Translations under genes and position numbers: made by a program | DNA from: JAWPMT01 sp965267435 | Lineage (GTDB): Bacteria > Bacteroidota > Bacteroidia > Cytophagales > Cyclobacteriaceae | NCBI GenBank assembly: GCA_965267435.1 | Contig: OZ253960.1 | Location: 6,572,001 to 6,636,000, forward strand | DNA: 64,000 nt | Reading direction: 5' to 3' | In this document: piece after piece, positions 34,573-43,746 of the stretch | Layout of the letters: every line of letters begins with the position of its first letter | Position numbering within the stretch: position 1 is the first letter of the stretch | Notes under the pieces: generated by a model | Databases searched by the model: none | What the model was told of the DNA's origin: nothing | The model's input: the letters and a program-made list of their open reading frames with translations, nothing else

Positions 34573-35382
34573 CTACTTGGCCTGTCTGTAGTACTCCAGG
34601 GCCTTAGGCATCTTGGCCTTCAGGTCACTGATCCGTGTATCGTGCGAAGGGTGTGTGGACATGAACTCTGGAGGAGCTTGTCCACCTCTGTTGGCTGACA
34701 TGCGTTGCCAGAATGATGGTGCTTGTTGTGGATCATAACCTGCCATGGCCATGAAGTAAAGACCCAATTCATCGGCCTCAGACTCGTGCTTGCGTGAAAA
34801 CTTGAGAATGCCCAATGAGGTGGCCGCTCCGGCACCTTGCAGGATCATATCTCCTGTGAGAGACGCACCACCCCCACCAAGTGCAATCGACGCTATGCTC
34901 AGTCCCGTCTGGGCTGCCAGTGTCTGGCTGATTCTCTCACGACCATGATTGGCGATGGCATGCGCAATTTCATGGCCCATCACGACGGCCAGACCTGTTT
35001 CATCTTTGGTAATAGGTAGGATGCCCGTATAGAAGGCCACCTTCCCACCTGGCATACACCACGCGTTGACGGTCTTATCCTCTATTAAAATATATTCCCA
35101 CTTGTAGTCTCTGAGGTAATCACTCTGTCCCTGGTCCCTGAAGTACTTCTGAACGGCACTTTGTATGCGCATCCCACAGCGCTTCACCATTGCCGCCTGG
35201 TCACCGGCAGTGACCACCTTATTGGTTTTTTTGACTTCTTCGTATTGCTCGAAGCTCATCGGCAAAACCTGATCGTTGGGGATAAGGCTTAGCTGCGAGC
35301 GCCCGGTGATGGGCACCTTTGCACATTGAGTGATGATCAGGAGGATGGCTACGGCTGGGAGGAGAATCTTCAAATTTCTCAT
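34573..35382 (-). CDS. M48 family metallopeptidase lipoprotein
   Basis: This 269-residue protein has a lipobox with Cys at 20 (LIITQCAK), the zinc motif HEIAH within MGHEIAHAIANHG (about 136-148) and the third-ligand motif ESEADELGL. These define the Oma1/LoiP/BepA-type M48C peptidases, which act in envelope quality control (family knowledge). It is anchored in the periplasm by lipid. It is convergent with the acidic leucine-rich gene only five bases away. Confidence 0.93.
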   Translation of the reverse strand: MRNLKILLPAVAILLIITQCAKVPITGRSQLSLIPNDQVLPMSFEQYEEVKKTNKVVTAGDQAAMVKRCGMRIQSAVQKYFRDQGQSDYLRDYKWEYILIEDKTVNAWCMPGGKVAFYTGILPITKDETGLAVVMGHEIAHAIANHGRERISQTLAAQTGLSIASIALGGGGASLTGDMILQGAGAATSLGILKFSRKHESEADELGLYFMAMAGYDPQQAPSFWQRMSANRGGQAPPEFMSTHPSHDTRISDLKAKMPKALEYYRQAK

Positions 35383-35491
35383 AGCGGTATTAGCTGGATA
35401 AAATTTTTTCTCAATGATACGAGCTTATCTCGCCATAAGCAACAGCCACCAACTCAACCGTCAAAAAACAGGTGTCACCGTATTTTCGAAA

Positions 35492-36667
35492 TCAGCCGGT
35501 ATAAGTGATCCGGTAGATCGTACCTGAAAGGTCGTCTGATACCAGCATAGACCCATCCTCGAGTACGAGCACGTCCACAGGCCTTCCCCAGGCCTGGTTG
35601 GTATCTTCATTGAGCCAGCCGGTGATGAAGGGTTCATAGCTCGTGCCTACGCCACCTTCTTCACGCACCATGGTCAACCGATGGCCGGTATGTCCTGCCT
35701 CCTGACTGCGGTTCCATGATCCATGCTCGGCGATAATGATCTTGCCTGAGTAGCTCTCAGGAAATGAACTGCCAGTGTAGAACTTCATGCCTAGAGGGGC
35801 GACATGCGGGCCAAGGTTCTGCGCAGGTGCGACAAACTCGTCGCAGGCGAATTTCTCTCCGAACTCGGGATCGGAAATGGTGCCACCATGGCAGTACGGA
35901 TACCCAAAATGCTGACCTTTTTCTGTCGCGCGATTGAGTTCACAGGGTGGCGTGTCATCTCCTAGCATATCTCTGCCATTGTCTGTAAACCACAGCTCAT
36001 TGGTCTCGGGGTGCCAGGCGAATCCTACGGTGTTTCGTACCCCGGTGACGTAAATCTCCCGATCGCTGCCATCCGGATTCATCCGAAGGATAGATGTATA
36101 CATCTCATTCTTACTTTCGCAAATGTTGCAGGGAGCTCCTACTGGCACATAGAGCTTGCCATCTGGACCAAATGCGATGTATTTCCAGCCGTGGTGACCG
36201 TCCTCAGGGAAGTCGTCATAGATCAATTCGGGTGCTGGGGGATTGGCCAGGTTGGCTTCAATGTCCCGGTACCGCCACATCTTGCTGACCTCGGCGACGT
36301 AGAGATCGCCATCTCTAAAAGCCACGCCATTGGGCAGGTTGAGGTCTGAAGCGATCTTGTAGCGCTCATCGATTTTGAAGTCGCCATCGACGTCTCTCAC
36401 GGCATAGACACTTCCCCCTCCACGATTGCCGACGAATATCGTGCCCGATGGAGAGATCGCCATCGATCGGGCTTTGTTCACCCTACCATAAACATCTATT
36501 TCAAACCCCTCAGGCAGTTGCAGTCTTTCCATCTCCAGGCCATCAGCGCTAGTTAGACCGATCTCGTCAGCCGAGGAGGCTTCATCCGAGGAGGCGTTGT
36601 TTTCGGAGGGCTCAGTGGTACAGGCAAAACTTAGCAGCAGAATCGAGAGGATAGAGAGATATTTCAT
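35492..36667 (-). CDS. sorbosone dehydrogenase/PQQ-glucose dehydrogenase-like lipoprotein
   Basis: From the ATG at 36667 the protein has 391 residues with lipobox Cys at 16 (LLSFACTTEP). The mature part is a six-bladed propeller of the soluble quinoprotein glucose/sorbosone dehydrogenase type (MAISPSGTIFVGNRG, DGHHGWKYIAFGPDGKLYVPVGAPCN, GFAWHPETNELWFTDNGRDMLGDD, IIAEHGSWNRS). The family oxidises sugars with PQQ; whether PQQ is bound cannot be seen here. A longer in-frame extension to 36799 runs into the divergent ABC-F promoter and is not credible. Confidence 0.85.
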   Translation of the reverse strand: MKYLSILSILLLSFACTTEPSENNASSDEASSADEIGLTSADGLEMERLQLPEGFEIDVYGRVNKARSMAISPSGTIFVGNRGGGSVYAVRDVDGDFKIDERYKIASDLNLPNGVAFRDGDLYVAEVSKMWRYRDIEANLANPPAPELIYDDFPEDGHHGWKYIAFGPDGKLYVPVGAPCNICESKNEMYTSILRMNPDGSDREIYVTGVRNTVGFAWHPETNELWFTDNGRDMLGDDTPPCELNRATEKGQHFGYPYCHGGTISDPEFGEKFACDEFVAPAQNLGPHVAPLGMKFYTGSSFPESYSGKIIIAEHGSWNRSQEAGHTGHRLTMVREEGGVGTSYEPFITGWLNEDTNQAWGRPVDVLVLEDGSMLVSDDLSGTIYRITYTG

Positions 36668-36771
36668 TGTAAAGATTGTTGGGTTGACTATACAAAAAGA
36701 AACCACTGCCTTGAAGTTAAGTTTTTTGTAGTCAGGGCCCAACTGGTAATTTCCAATCGGTGGGCGTTTCC

Positions 36772-36779
36772 TACCTTTG
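36772..36779 (+). promoter_or_regulatory. -7 promoter element of the ABC-F gene
   Basis: TACCTTTG followed by C is a perfect match to the Bacteroidota TAnnTTTG box. The ATG at 36786 lies just 7 bases beyond it, so the transcript must be leaderless or nearly so. Confidence 0.65.
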
Positions 36780-36785
36780 CTTGCG

Positions 36786-38681
36786 ATGATCAGCATCAAT
36801 AATCTATCATACTTTCTGGGTGACAGACCCCTTTACGACGAAGCATCCTTGTTCATTGGTCCGAGGGATCGCATGGGCCTTATCGGTCTCAACGGAACCG
36901 GTAAGTCCACATTGCTACGAATGATCGTTGGTGACGTAGTGCCCACAGCTGGAGAGATTTCGAAGTCGAAGGATACTACCATTGGGTTTCTCAATCAGGA
37001 CTTGCTTAGTTATCAGTCGGATGAGTCTATCCTGGAAGTGGCGATGACGGCTTTTCAGGAAGCACACGATCTCCAGCACCAGATCGACGAGGTACTTCAT
37101 AAGATGGAGACGCAGTACGAGGACAAGCTTGTCGAACGTCTGGCAAAGCTGCAGGAGCGCTTTGAGGCAGTAGAGGGCTATACGATCCAGTCACAGGCCG
37201 AGGAAATACTGGAAGGGATAGGCTTCAGAACGGAGGATTTGCGAAGGCCGCTAAGGGAGTTTTCAGGAGGGTGGAGGATGAGAGTCATGCTGGCCAAGTT
37301 GCTCCTGGAGAAGCCATCACTGTTGATGCTGGATGAGCCCACGAACCACCTGGACCTGCCTTCGATACAGTGGCTTGAGTCCTATTTGAACACCTATGAT
37401 GGGGCATATATCATCGTCTCACACGATCGCCGGTTTCTCAATGCATCGGTCAACAAGATTGTCGAAGTGTATGGTCAAAAGCTCCACTTGTATTCCGGCA
37501 ATTACGACTTCTACGAAGAAGAAAAGGAATTGCGCAATGAGATCCAGCAAAATGCCTTTGAGAACCAGCAGCAGAAAATAAGAGAAGCGGAGCGCTTCAT
37601 AGAGCGGTTCAAGGCCAAGGCAACAAAGGCTCGCCAGGCACAATCTAAGATGAAACAGCTGGCGAAGATGGAGCGGATCGACGAGGTCGTCGACGAAAAT
37701 GCTCAGGTGAATTTCAAGTTTAATTTCAAGACGAAATCGGGGCGGCATGTTGCTCGACTCGGGGGCATATCCAAATCATATGGAGACCTCAAAATTCTTG
37801 AGCGTACTGACGCACATATTGAGCGGGGAGATAAGATCGCGCTGATCGGCGCCAATGGCAAAGGGAAGTCGACGGCCCTGAGGATCGTTGCGGGTACTGA
37901 GCCACATGAAGGCAAGGTCGAGACCGGTCACAATGTGATGACTTCCTTCTACGCACAGCATCAGTTGGAGGCCTTGGACCTTGAGTCCGAGATCCTCGAA
38001 GAGCTGAAGCAGCAGGGGACGGGAAAGACGGAGCAGGAATTGCGTGGAGTGCTTGGTTGTTTTCTTTTCACTGATGATGAGGTCTTCAAAAAGATCAAGG
38101 TCCTATCCGGAGGAGAGAAGTCCAGAGTCGCCTTGGCGAAAACGCTCATTTCCGAATCTAATTTCTTGTTGCTGGATGAGCCTACGAACCACCTCGATAT
38201 GCTATCTGTAGGTATACTTGTCCAGGCACTGCAGCAGTTTGAAGGGTCCTTCTTGCTCGTTTCTCACGACCGGGACTTCATCTCCAGGGTAGCGACCAAA
38301 GTTTGGTGGATTGAGGATCACGAGATCAAGGAATATCCCGGCACGTACGAAGACTACGAATGGTGGATGAAGCAACGCGAGAAAGAGAGGGCTGCTGCTA
38401 GTACCCAACAGGCGCAACCAACTCCAGCGGTGAAGAAGGAACCAAAGGCCAAGCCCAAGCCGGTAGATGATGGATTGCAGAAAGAGATCAAGAAGCTGGA
38501 GAAAACGATTCAAGGCAAGGAGGAAGAGCTCGTCCAACTGGAGGCTGAGATGTCGGACCCACAGCACTCCCGGGATCTTGATAAGCTCACATCACTCAAT
38601 GAGCAAGTGGAGGAACTGAAGGCCGAGATTTCCGATCTAACTGAGCGCTGGGAGAAAAAGGTAATGCAGCTGGAAGGCTGA
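36786..38681 (+). CDS. ABC-F family ATP-binding protein
   Basis: This soluble protein of 631 residues has two ABC domains: Walker A GLNGTGKSTLL and GANGKGKSTAL, signatures FSGGWRMR and LSGGEKSR, and two LDEPTNHLD Walker B motifs. A linker of about 80 residues between the domains (ENQQQKIREAERFIERFKAKATKA...) and a C-terminal coiled coil are typical of the Uup/ABC-F group, which act on the ribosome or in genome stability, not in transport. A TTG at 36777 is inside the -7 promoter box, so ATG 36786 is the start. Confidence 0.93.
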   Translation: MISINNLSYFLGDRPLYDEASLFIGPRDRMGLIGLNGTGKSTLLRMIVGDVVPTAGEISKSKDTTIGFLNQDLLSYQSDESILEVAMTAFQEAHDLQHQIDEVLHKMETQYEDKLVERLAKLQERFEAVEGYTIQSQAEEILEGIGFRTEDLRRPLREFSGGWRMRVMLAKLLLEKPSLLMLDEPTNHLDLPSIQWLESYLNTYDGAYIIVSHDRRFLNASVNKIVEVYGQKLHLYSGNYDFYEEEKELRNEIQQNAFENQQQKIREAERFIERFKAKATKARQAQSKMKQLAKMERIDEVVDENAQVNFKFNFKTKSGRHVARLGGISKSYGDLKILERTDAHIERGDKIALIGANGKGKSTALRIVAGTEPHEGKVETGHNVMTSFYAQHQLEALDLESEILEELKQQGTGKTEQELRGVLGCFLFTDDEVFKKIKVLSGGEKSRVALAKTLISESNFLLLDEPTNHLDMLSVGILVQALQQFEGSFLLVSHDRDFISRVATKVWWIEDHEIKEYPGTYEDYEWWMKQREKERAAASTQQAQPTPAVKKEPKAKPKPVDDGLQKEIKKLEKTIQGKEEELVQLEAEMSDPQHSRDLDKLTSLNEQVEELKAEISDLTERWEKKVMQLEG

Positions 38682-38729
38682 CATATTCTGGCACGACGGT
38701 TGCCTGTGGGGTAGTCAAAACCTGAAAAA

Positions 38730-39824
38730 ATGATTACCGCCCGATTCTTCTCTTCACGGATCTCAAATGTCTTTGCGATTTCTCTTGCAGTATTGCTCCT
38801 TACTGGATGTGAGTATGTGCCCCAATCCTCCCGCCAGTATGGGTATCAAAGCTATGCGACTGATTACCATGACTACGAGGTGCGATTGCCCCTGCGGCGA
38901 TCCAGTGTAGGTGAGGTGCAATTGTATTTCGACGACATTCCGTTTCCTAAAAAGGAGTACATCGCTGGTGGTAGACTTGGGGTGATGAAAGGGGAGGGCT
39001 TGTATGCGCATTCCCGCATCCTCGCGCAGCGGTTGGAGGAGAAAGCTAGCGTGCTGGGTTATGACGCGGTCATCGATATTGAAAAGCGTGTGGCATGGAA
39101 GGTGGAGGACGGACCCTGGGAGTATTCCTTTGCTGAGGATGGAAAGCGTTACCCTGGCGAGCGCAATTATACCCTGCTGATCGGTCGAGGTATCAAGTTT
39201 GTGGAGACTTTCGAAAGCACCGGATCGATCCGAAAAGAACAACGGGCCTATTTGGTCGAAGCCGGGGATTTCAGGGACTCTTTGTTTGCCAAAACATATT
39301 ATCCGGATGGATCCTTCCAGACGATGATCACTTATATAGAGGACGGCAAGCGGGTGCATGACGAAGTTGTACACGCTTTTGACTTGACTCGCCTGCTGGA
39401 TGAAGAGCGCGGTTGGCAGTACCTGCAGGATGATCGGGGTCGCATCAAGGCCCGGCGACGACGCAGATTCGATGATTGGGTGGTCGAGGAAGTCTTTCTG
39501 AGATACAGGGAGGACAACAACCATGTGGCGCGAATCATCATCAAAAGAGCGGAAGAGGACGAAGCGAAGGCATTTGAGATCCTGACATCATACAACGAGC
39601 AAAACCAGCTGGTGAAGAAGGTGATCAGAGATCGTAGCTCCACAATGTGGGAGGAAATGCTGTCATATGACAATAGTGGGCGACACGTACGGTCCGTTTT
39701 TACGAAACCCGAGGGATCCGTGGAGCAATTGGTGGTGGAGTACACCTATTATTCGCCGGATGAGATACAGACGCTCCTTACCCAAACAACGGGTGCAGAG
39801 GGTGTCAGCGTAGATAATCCCTGA
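38730..39824 (+). CDS. lipoprotein of unknown function
   Basis: This 364-residue protein has a lipobox with Cys at 27 (VLLLTGCEY). The mature part is largely beta with repeated units like the MORN/wall-repeat style of reporting phrases (YYPDGSFQTMITYIEDGKRV, VFLRYREDNNHVARIIIK), but no family can be named. It is downstream of the ABC-F gene by 48 bases and overlaps the convergent DUF6090-like gene by 20 bases. Confidence 0.65.
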   Translation: MITARFFSSRISNVFAISLAVLLLTGCEYVPQSSRQYGYQSYATDYHDYEVRLPLRRSSVGEVQLYFDDIPFPKKEYIAGGRLGVMKGEGLYAHSRILAQRLEEKASVLGYDAVIDIEKRVAWKVEDGPWEYSFAEDGKRYPGERNYTLLIGRGIKFVETFESTGSIRKEQRAYLVEAGDFRDSLFAKTYYPDGSFQTMITYIEDGKRVHDEVVHAFDLTRLLDEERGWQYLQDDRGRIKARRRRRFDDWVVEEVFLRYREDNNHVARIIIKRAEEDEAKAFEILTSYNEQNQLVKKVIRDRSSTMWEEMLSYDNSGRHVRSVFTKPEGSVEQLVVEYTYYSPDEIQTLLTQTTGAEGVSVDNP

Positions 39825-40449
39825 TCATTGCTTTCGTCTCGACGATCCGTTCCCTGACCTCCAGATAATAGTTTGACTTTCCCTGGTGAAACGCCCGATA
39901 CGGCTGGACGATACTTCGGAACTCCCTTGATTGGAGGCGGTTGCCGTCGATCCTGGCACCAAAGGTGTATTGCAGGGTGCCGATCACATAGGGCCGATAA
40001 AAGTCCTTGATATGATCATCTACAGCCTCATTCCATTGGTGCATGCCCATGTAGTCTTGCTCGTAGAGCTCCATGATCCTCGCTGCCAGCTCGAAGTCTT
40101 TCAGGGACTGTATGCCACCGGAGGCTTTCATCGATTCATACACCGCCTTTTGCGGCGCGAATGGAAGGTTGTAGAAGATGTTGTAGATGAAGTACCCCAC
40201 AGAGTCGGAGGTAATGCTTTCCTTCCTTAAGAGGCGTGTTAGCGTCACCTGCTGAAATTCGTTGATGCTTATCAGCGTGTCGAGCAATATGGAATCTTGT
40301 TCCAGGCTTCGCTCAAGTTCCACAAGGAATGCTTTCTCCTGCTGTAGAACATTTTGATTTTCCCGCCAGCTTTCGAGGTAGAAGGCTACGCTTATGCCCA
40401 GAATGACGACAAATAGATTAATGAAGTGGTCTTTCCAATTGATTGCCAA
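39805..40449 (-). CDS. DUF6090-like membrane protein
   Basis: This 214-residue protein starts MAINWKDHFINLFVVILGIS with one N-terminal membrane helix (about 9-25, then YLESWRENQN), followed by a helical region. This N-terminus is characteristic of a Bacteroidota family of unknown function (DUF6090-like). The 3' end overlaps the convergent lipoprotein gene by 20 bases. Confidence 0.7.
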   Translation of the reverse strand: MAINWKDHFINLFVVILGISVAFYLESWRENQNVLQQEKAFLVELERSLEQDSILLDTLISINEFQQVTLTRLLRKESITSDSVGYFIYNIFYNLPFAPQKAVYESMKASGGIQSLKDFELAARIMELYEQDYMGMHQWNEAVDDHIKDFYRPYVIGTLQYTFGARIDGNRLQSREFRSIVQPYRAFHQGKSNYYLEVRERIVETKAMIRDYLR

Positions 40450-40523
40450 AACTCAAAGACTGCTAGTGCAACTGTGAAAATAGGTACTCTCCAACAATCA
40501 TTGAGCAATTCGCTTCCAATTGC

Positions 40524-40727
40524 TTACCGAAATGGAATCGAGTAGATGACTTTGATCTGTGTGAGGAAGTAGAGATCGTTGTCATCAGGGTTTCCTCGGA
40601 TAGACCCGGTGACTCCTGATCCCACAGCGCCATTGATCCGATAGCTTTCGCCATTGTGACCTGCTATTTGAACAACACTTTGGGGGAATCGAGACTGCCC
40701 GTTGACTACTGCCACAGGTTCTACGTA
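40524..40727 (-). pseudogene. remnant of a Bacteroidota outer-membrane protein gene (C-terminal end)
   Basis: On the minus strand an open stretch of about 67 codons without an ATG ends NGAVGSGVTGSIRGNPDDND, then LYFLTQIKVIYSIPFR and a stop. The RGNPxxND-Y-F ending with an alternating final strand looks like the C-terminus of Bacteroidota beta-barrel proteins (DUF6089/PorT-like). The stop codon at 40728-40730 and the next gene at 40758 leave no room for the rest. It is probably a decayed fragment; the surrounding 300 bases hold nothing else. Confidence 0.4.
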
Positions 40728-40757
40728 TCACCCAGCTCAAATGCCCAGTCTCAGCGA

Positions 40758-43697
40758 CTAAAAAGTGATACCCCCCAGTACGAATGAGAATGTGTGCTGA
40801 TCTGATGGATTGGGTTCATCGATGAGGTAATTGTACCGGACACCAATATCCGCATCCACCAGGCGCAGGAATCGAAATTCGAAACGGAGCTCCGCACCCG
40901 TGGAAGCCCTCTCAGTAACAATTTCATTCAATGAGCCTTCCACGCTAGGGTTAGCAAGCGGCTCCAGTTCATCGATGTTCCTTGACTTCAGGATGGATCG
41001 GTCAAAGTCATAAAATGGTGACAGTTTGATTCGCTTAAGGAATAGGAAGGGACCTATCGCAAGATCCGGCAGCCAAACCGGGAACGTATAGTCCGCCCCG
41101 ATCCGCCATACATTGTCAGCAAAAGATGCCTCGTAGCCCCGTGCGTAGAAGAAATTGTCACGAAACTTATAGTTGTCCGTCAGATCTTCCAGTTTGATCC
41201 CCGGTCTGATCGAGAACCCATGAGTCTTTACAACTCCGGGAAAGATGAAACGGCCCATCGCATGGAAATACGTACTGGCGTATTTCTCGGTGCCAATCGT
41301 ACGGCGGTAGGAGAGGTCAACCAATTGTGCCCACCTGGGCAGCACTTGTCTCACAGCGGAAGTTTGGAACCGATTGAATTCTACGTTGATTTCTGCAGCA
41401 CCAAAATTCTGGTCGATCCTCGAAAAAGCCCTTGTCTCTCCGGGAAGCCCCAACAGATATTCGTAATCCTTCATGAAGATCTGGCTGTACATGGTCTCCA
41501 CCTCAAGGTTGCCAAAGTGGTTGCCACTTGTGAGGTTGAAAGGAAGAATGACTCCCAGGCCAATGTCGTCCTCCACCCACTCACTGGTTGCGGAGAATCG
41601 AAAAATGGTGTCGCTGGGGCTGATGTCTTCGTAGTAGACTAGCGTATTTCTACTTCTGTCAGCATGGTCGTAATCCACCCGCAAGACAGGGTACCATTCG
41701 GCAAAATTGCCACTGACTCCCCAACTGCCTTCGTTCTCATTTACATTGTATTGGTAGTTGGCTGAGGCGCTTAGCGTGCTGAGCTTGTTACCCATGAAGA
41801 CAATGCCTCCATAGTTGGGGTGAAGCGCAATGGCCGACCAACTGTGTAGCTGAAATAATCCTTCGGTCTTGTTGAATCTGCTGACAGCATACTCTTCGTT
41901 GGGTACATCTTCCAGAATATTCCCTTGCGTCATAGCTGGCTGGTAGAAGTCGATCTCCGTAGGATATCTCTCCTTTATCGGGCGCCATTGGCTAGGGTCC
42001 AGATCCATCTCCATGAGGTTCCAGCCCATTGATGTGAATTCACTGTACACCAGCGTACTCCCATCTGGGGAGATTACGGGTTGCACACCTCCCAGGAGCG
42101 TACTGGTCACCTGCGACTCTTCCTTTGTAGAAAGGCTCACGGCGTGGATATTGTCAATACCAGTCCTTGTCGAATTGAAAAAGGCGTGGTTGCCATGCAC
42201 ACGCGGATAGCTCAATTGATACTCCTGAAAGTCAATCAGCCAATCGTAGCTCTCGTCTCCAACATCGATGATCGCCAGTCCTTGCAGTCCCTGGTATTGT
42301 ATCACCGCGATGATGCGCTCGTTGTCCACCCATCGAGGAAATGAGAAAAAATAGTTCTTGGGGTTGCCAATCGCTTTTACCAGCTCGCCAGTACTTGATT
42401 CCAGGATGTGAAGGCCGTATTGTGTTGTCTCAGGCACATGGGAAGTCACGAGCTGCTTACCGTCCGGCGATACTTCTGGTGCAAAATACTTGGACCTTTT
42501 TGTCAACTTCTGCTTTTTCCCTCGCTGCATATCGTATCTCGTGATGACAGAGAAGTTTTGATTGCCCCAGCGCTCATCTACCGTTCGCTCCGCCCAAAAC
42601 AGCCATCGATCGCCGTAGGAGGATATTACGGCATTGTCAGGGCTATACAATCCTGGGCGGGTGATAACGGACTCTTGGCCCGTGCGACGATCAATCATCA
42701 CGAATGTGCGAATGTCCCTAAAACCCGATTTTTCAACAATCAGCGTCTCATTGTCTATAAAGACAGGCTGCTTGTAGCTGGTAAAGGCGATCTTCTCCTG
42801 CTGATTGATTTGCCGGCTGGGAGTGAGGTCCAACTGCTCGGCCTCGTTTTGCCATTCGTCGGCCAGTGTCTGAAAAGTCTCCCTGTAGAGGGCTTTGGTA
42901 CCTAGACCCGTTGAACTTTTGAATCCGCGGTTGAGAGGATAAATGATGCCCTTGTAGTTCACTGCATCCATTGCTGCCTGGTTCAATGCCTCCTGGCCAT
43001 ACTTATTGCGTATGTGGGTGGTCATGTAATACCCCAGGTTGTAGTGGTTAGGCACGAAGTCCTTGAAGGAGAAGGCCGAAGCTTTTTCGTAGTTGTAATG
43101 TCTGTTGTCCAGCATCAATGCCCGGTATTGCCTGTCAAAATCGGGTGTTCGACCACGACCGGCATTGGTAAGGGCCGTTTCGTAGAATGTCGCATCCCCC
43201 TCGAAGAACCAGCGGGGCATCGCCACAACCGCGAAACCTCCCCAGCCGTTCTGACCAAACAAATAGGAACCGAATTTGGTGATCCCGCGCTTGGCATTGC
43301 TGAATTGCTGTACATGGCGGTATTCGTGAATGGTCAGAAAATCCATCCAGTCGACAGTACCACCAAATCCAAATTGCGGGGGTGTGGTGAAGAACTCTGA
43401 CCTGAAAGGCCCTACTGTTACAAAACCATTGGAAATGGTAGTTTGATTTTGAAGGATGATGCTGACTTTTTCGCGGAGCACATCCAACTGATAGTAGCTG
43501 CTGTCATCGAGCATGTGGATGATGTTTGCCGCCCGCTGTGCCCGGTCTTCAAGGCCTAAGGGAAAGATGACTTGCACTTTCTCCGTGTTGATTTGATTCC
43601 AGGTGATATTGCTGGGGTTCAGGCCGAGGCCAAATCCCTGACCTTGTACGAAATAAGGAATAAAAGCAAGGAGAACGAGTATCCGCTTCAATGACAT
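40758..43697 (-). CDS. large exported protein: gluzincin-like, TolB-type propeller and C-terminal barrel
   Basis: This 979-residue protein has a signal peptide (about 1-20). Residues 30-260 look like a gluzincin peptidase: HEYRH at 124-128 and, 38 residues on, E166 in WFFEGDATFYE as third zinc ligand. Residues about 300-610 are PD40/TolB-like propeller repeats (SYKQPVFIDNETLIVEKSG, YFAPEVSPDGKQLVTS, VQPVISPDGSTLVYSEF). The last 350 residues are alternating beta strands ending FSFVLGGITF with a terminal Phe, as in outer-membrane barrels. It is probably a surface-exposed or periplasm-facing outer-membrane protease. Natural substrate unknown. Confidence 0.75.
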   Translation of the reverse strand: MSLKRILVLLAFIPYFVQGQGFGLGLNPSNITWNQINTEKVQVIFPLGLEDRAQRAANIIHMLDDSSYYQLDVLREKVSIILQNQTTISNGFVTVGPFRSEFFTTPPQFGFGGTVDWMDFLTIHEYRHVQQFSNAKRGITKFGSYLFGQNGWGGFAVVAMPRWFFEGDATFYETALTNAGRGRTPDFDRQYRALMLDNRHYNYEKASAFSFKDFVPNHYNLGYYMTTHIRNKYGQEALNQAAMDAVNYKGIIYPLNRGFKSSTGLGTKALYRETFQTLADEWQNEAEQLDLTPSRQINQQEKIAFTSYKQPVFIDNETLIVEKSGFRDIRTFVMIDRRTGQESVITRPGLYSPDNAVISSYGDRWLFWAERTVDERWGNQNFSVITRYDMQRGKKQKLTKRSKYFAPEVSPDGKQLVTSHVPETTQYGLHILESSTGELVKAIGNPKNYFFSFPRWVDNERIIAVIQYQGLQGLAIIDVGDESYDWLIDFQEYQLSYPRVHGNHAFFNSTRTGIDNIHAVSLSTKEESQVTSTLLGGVQPVISPDGSTLVYSEFTSMGWNLMEMDLDPSQWRPIKERYPTEIDFYQPAMTQGNILEDVPNEEYAVSRFNKTEGLFQLHSWSAIALHPNYGGIVFMGNKLSTLSASANYQYNVNENEGSWGVSGNFAEWYPVLRVDYDHADRSRNTLVYYEDISPSDTIFRFSATSEWVEDDIGLGVILPFNLTSGNHFGNLEVETMYSQIFMKDYEYLLGLPGETRAFSRIDQNFGAAEINVEFNRFQTSAVRQVLPRWAQLVDLSYRRTIGTEKYASTYFHAMGRFIFPGVVKTHGFSIRPGIKLEDLTDNYKFRDNFFYARGYEASFADNVWRIGADYTFPVWLPDLAIGPFLFLKRIKLSPFYDFDRSILKSRNIDELEPLANPSVEGSLNEIVTERASTGAELRFEFRFLRLVDADIGVRYNYLIDEPNPSDQHTFSFVLGGITF

Positions 43698-43746
43698 AAG
43701 TAGTCTTTATTCGTGAAAGTAAGCCCAACTAGAACAACCTACCAAG

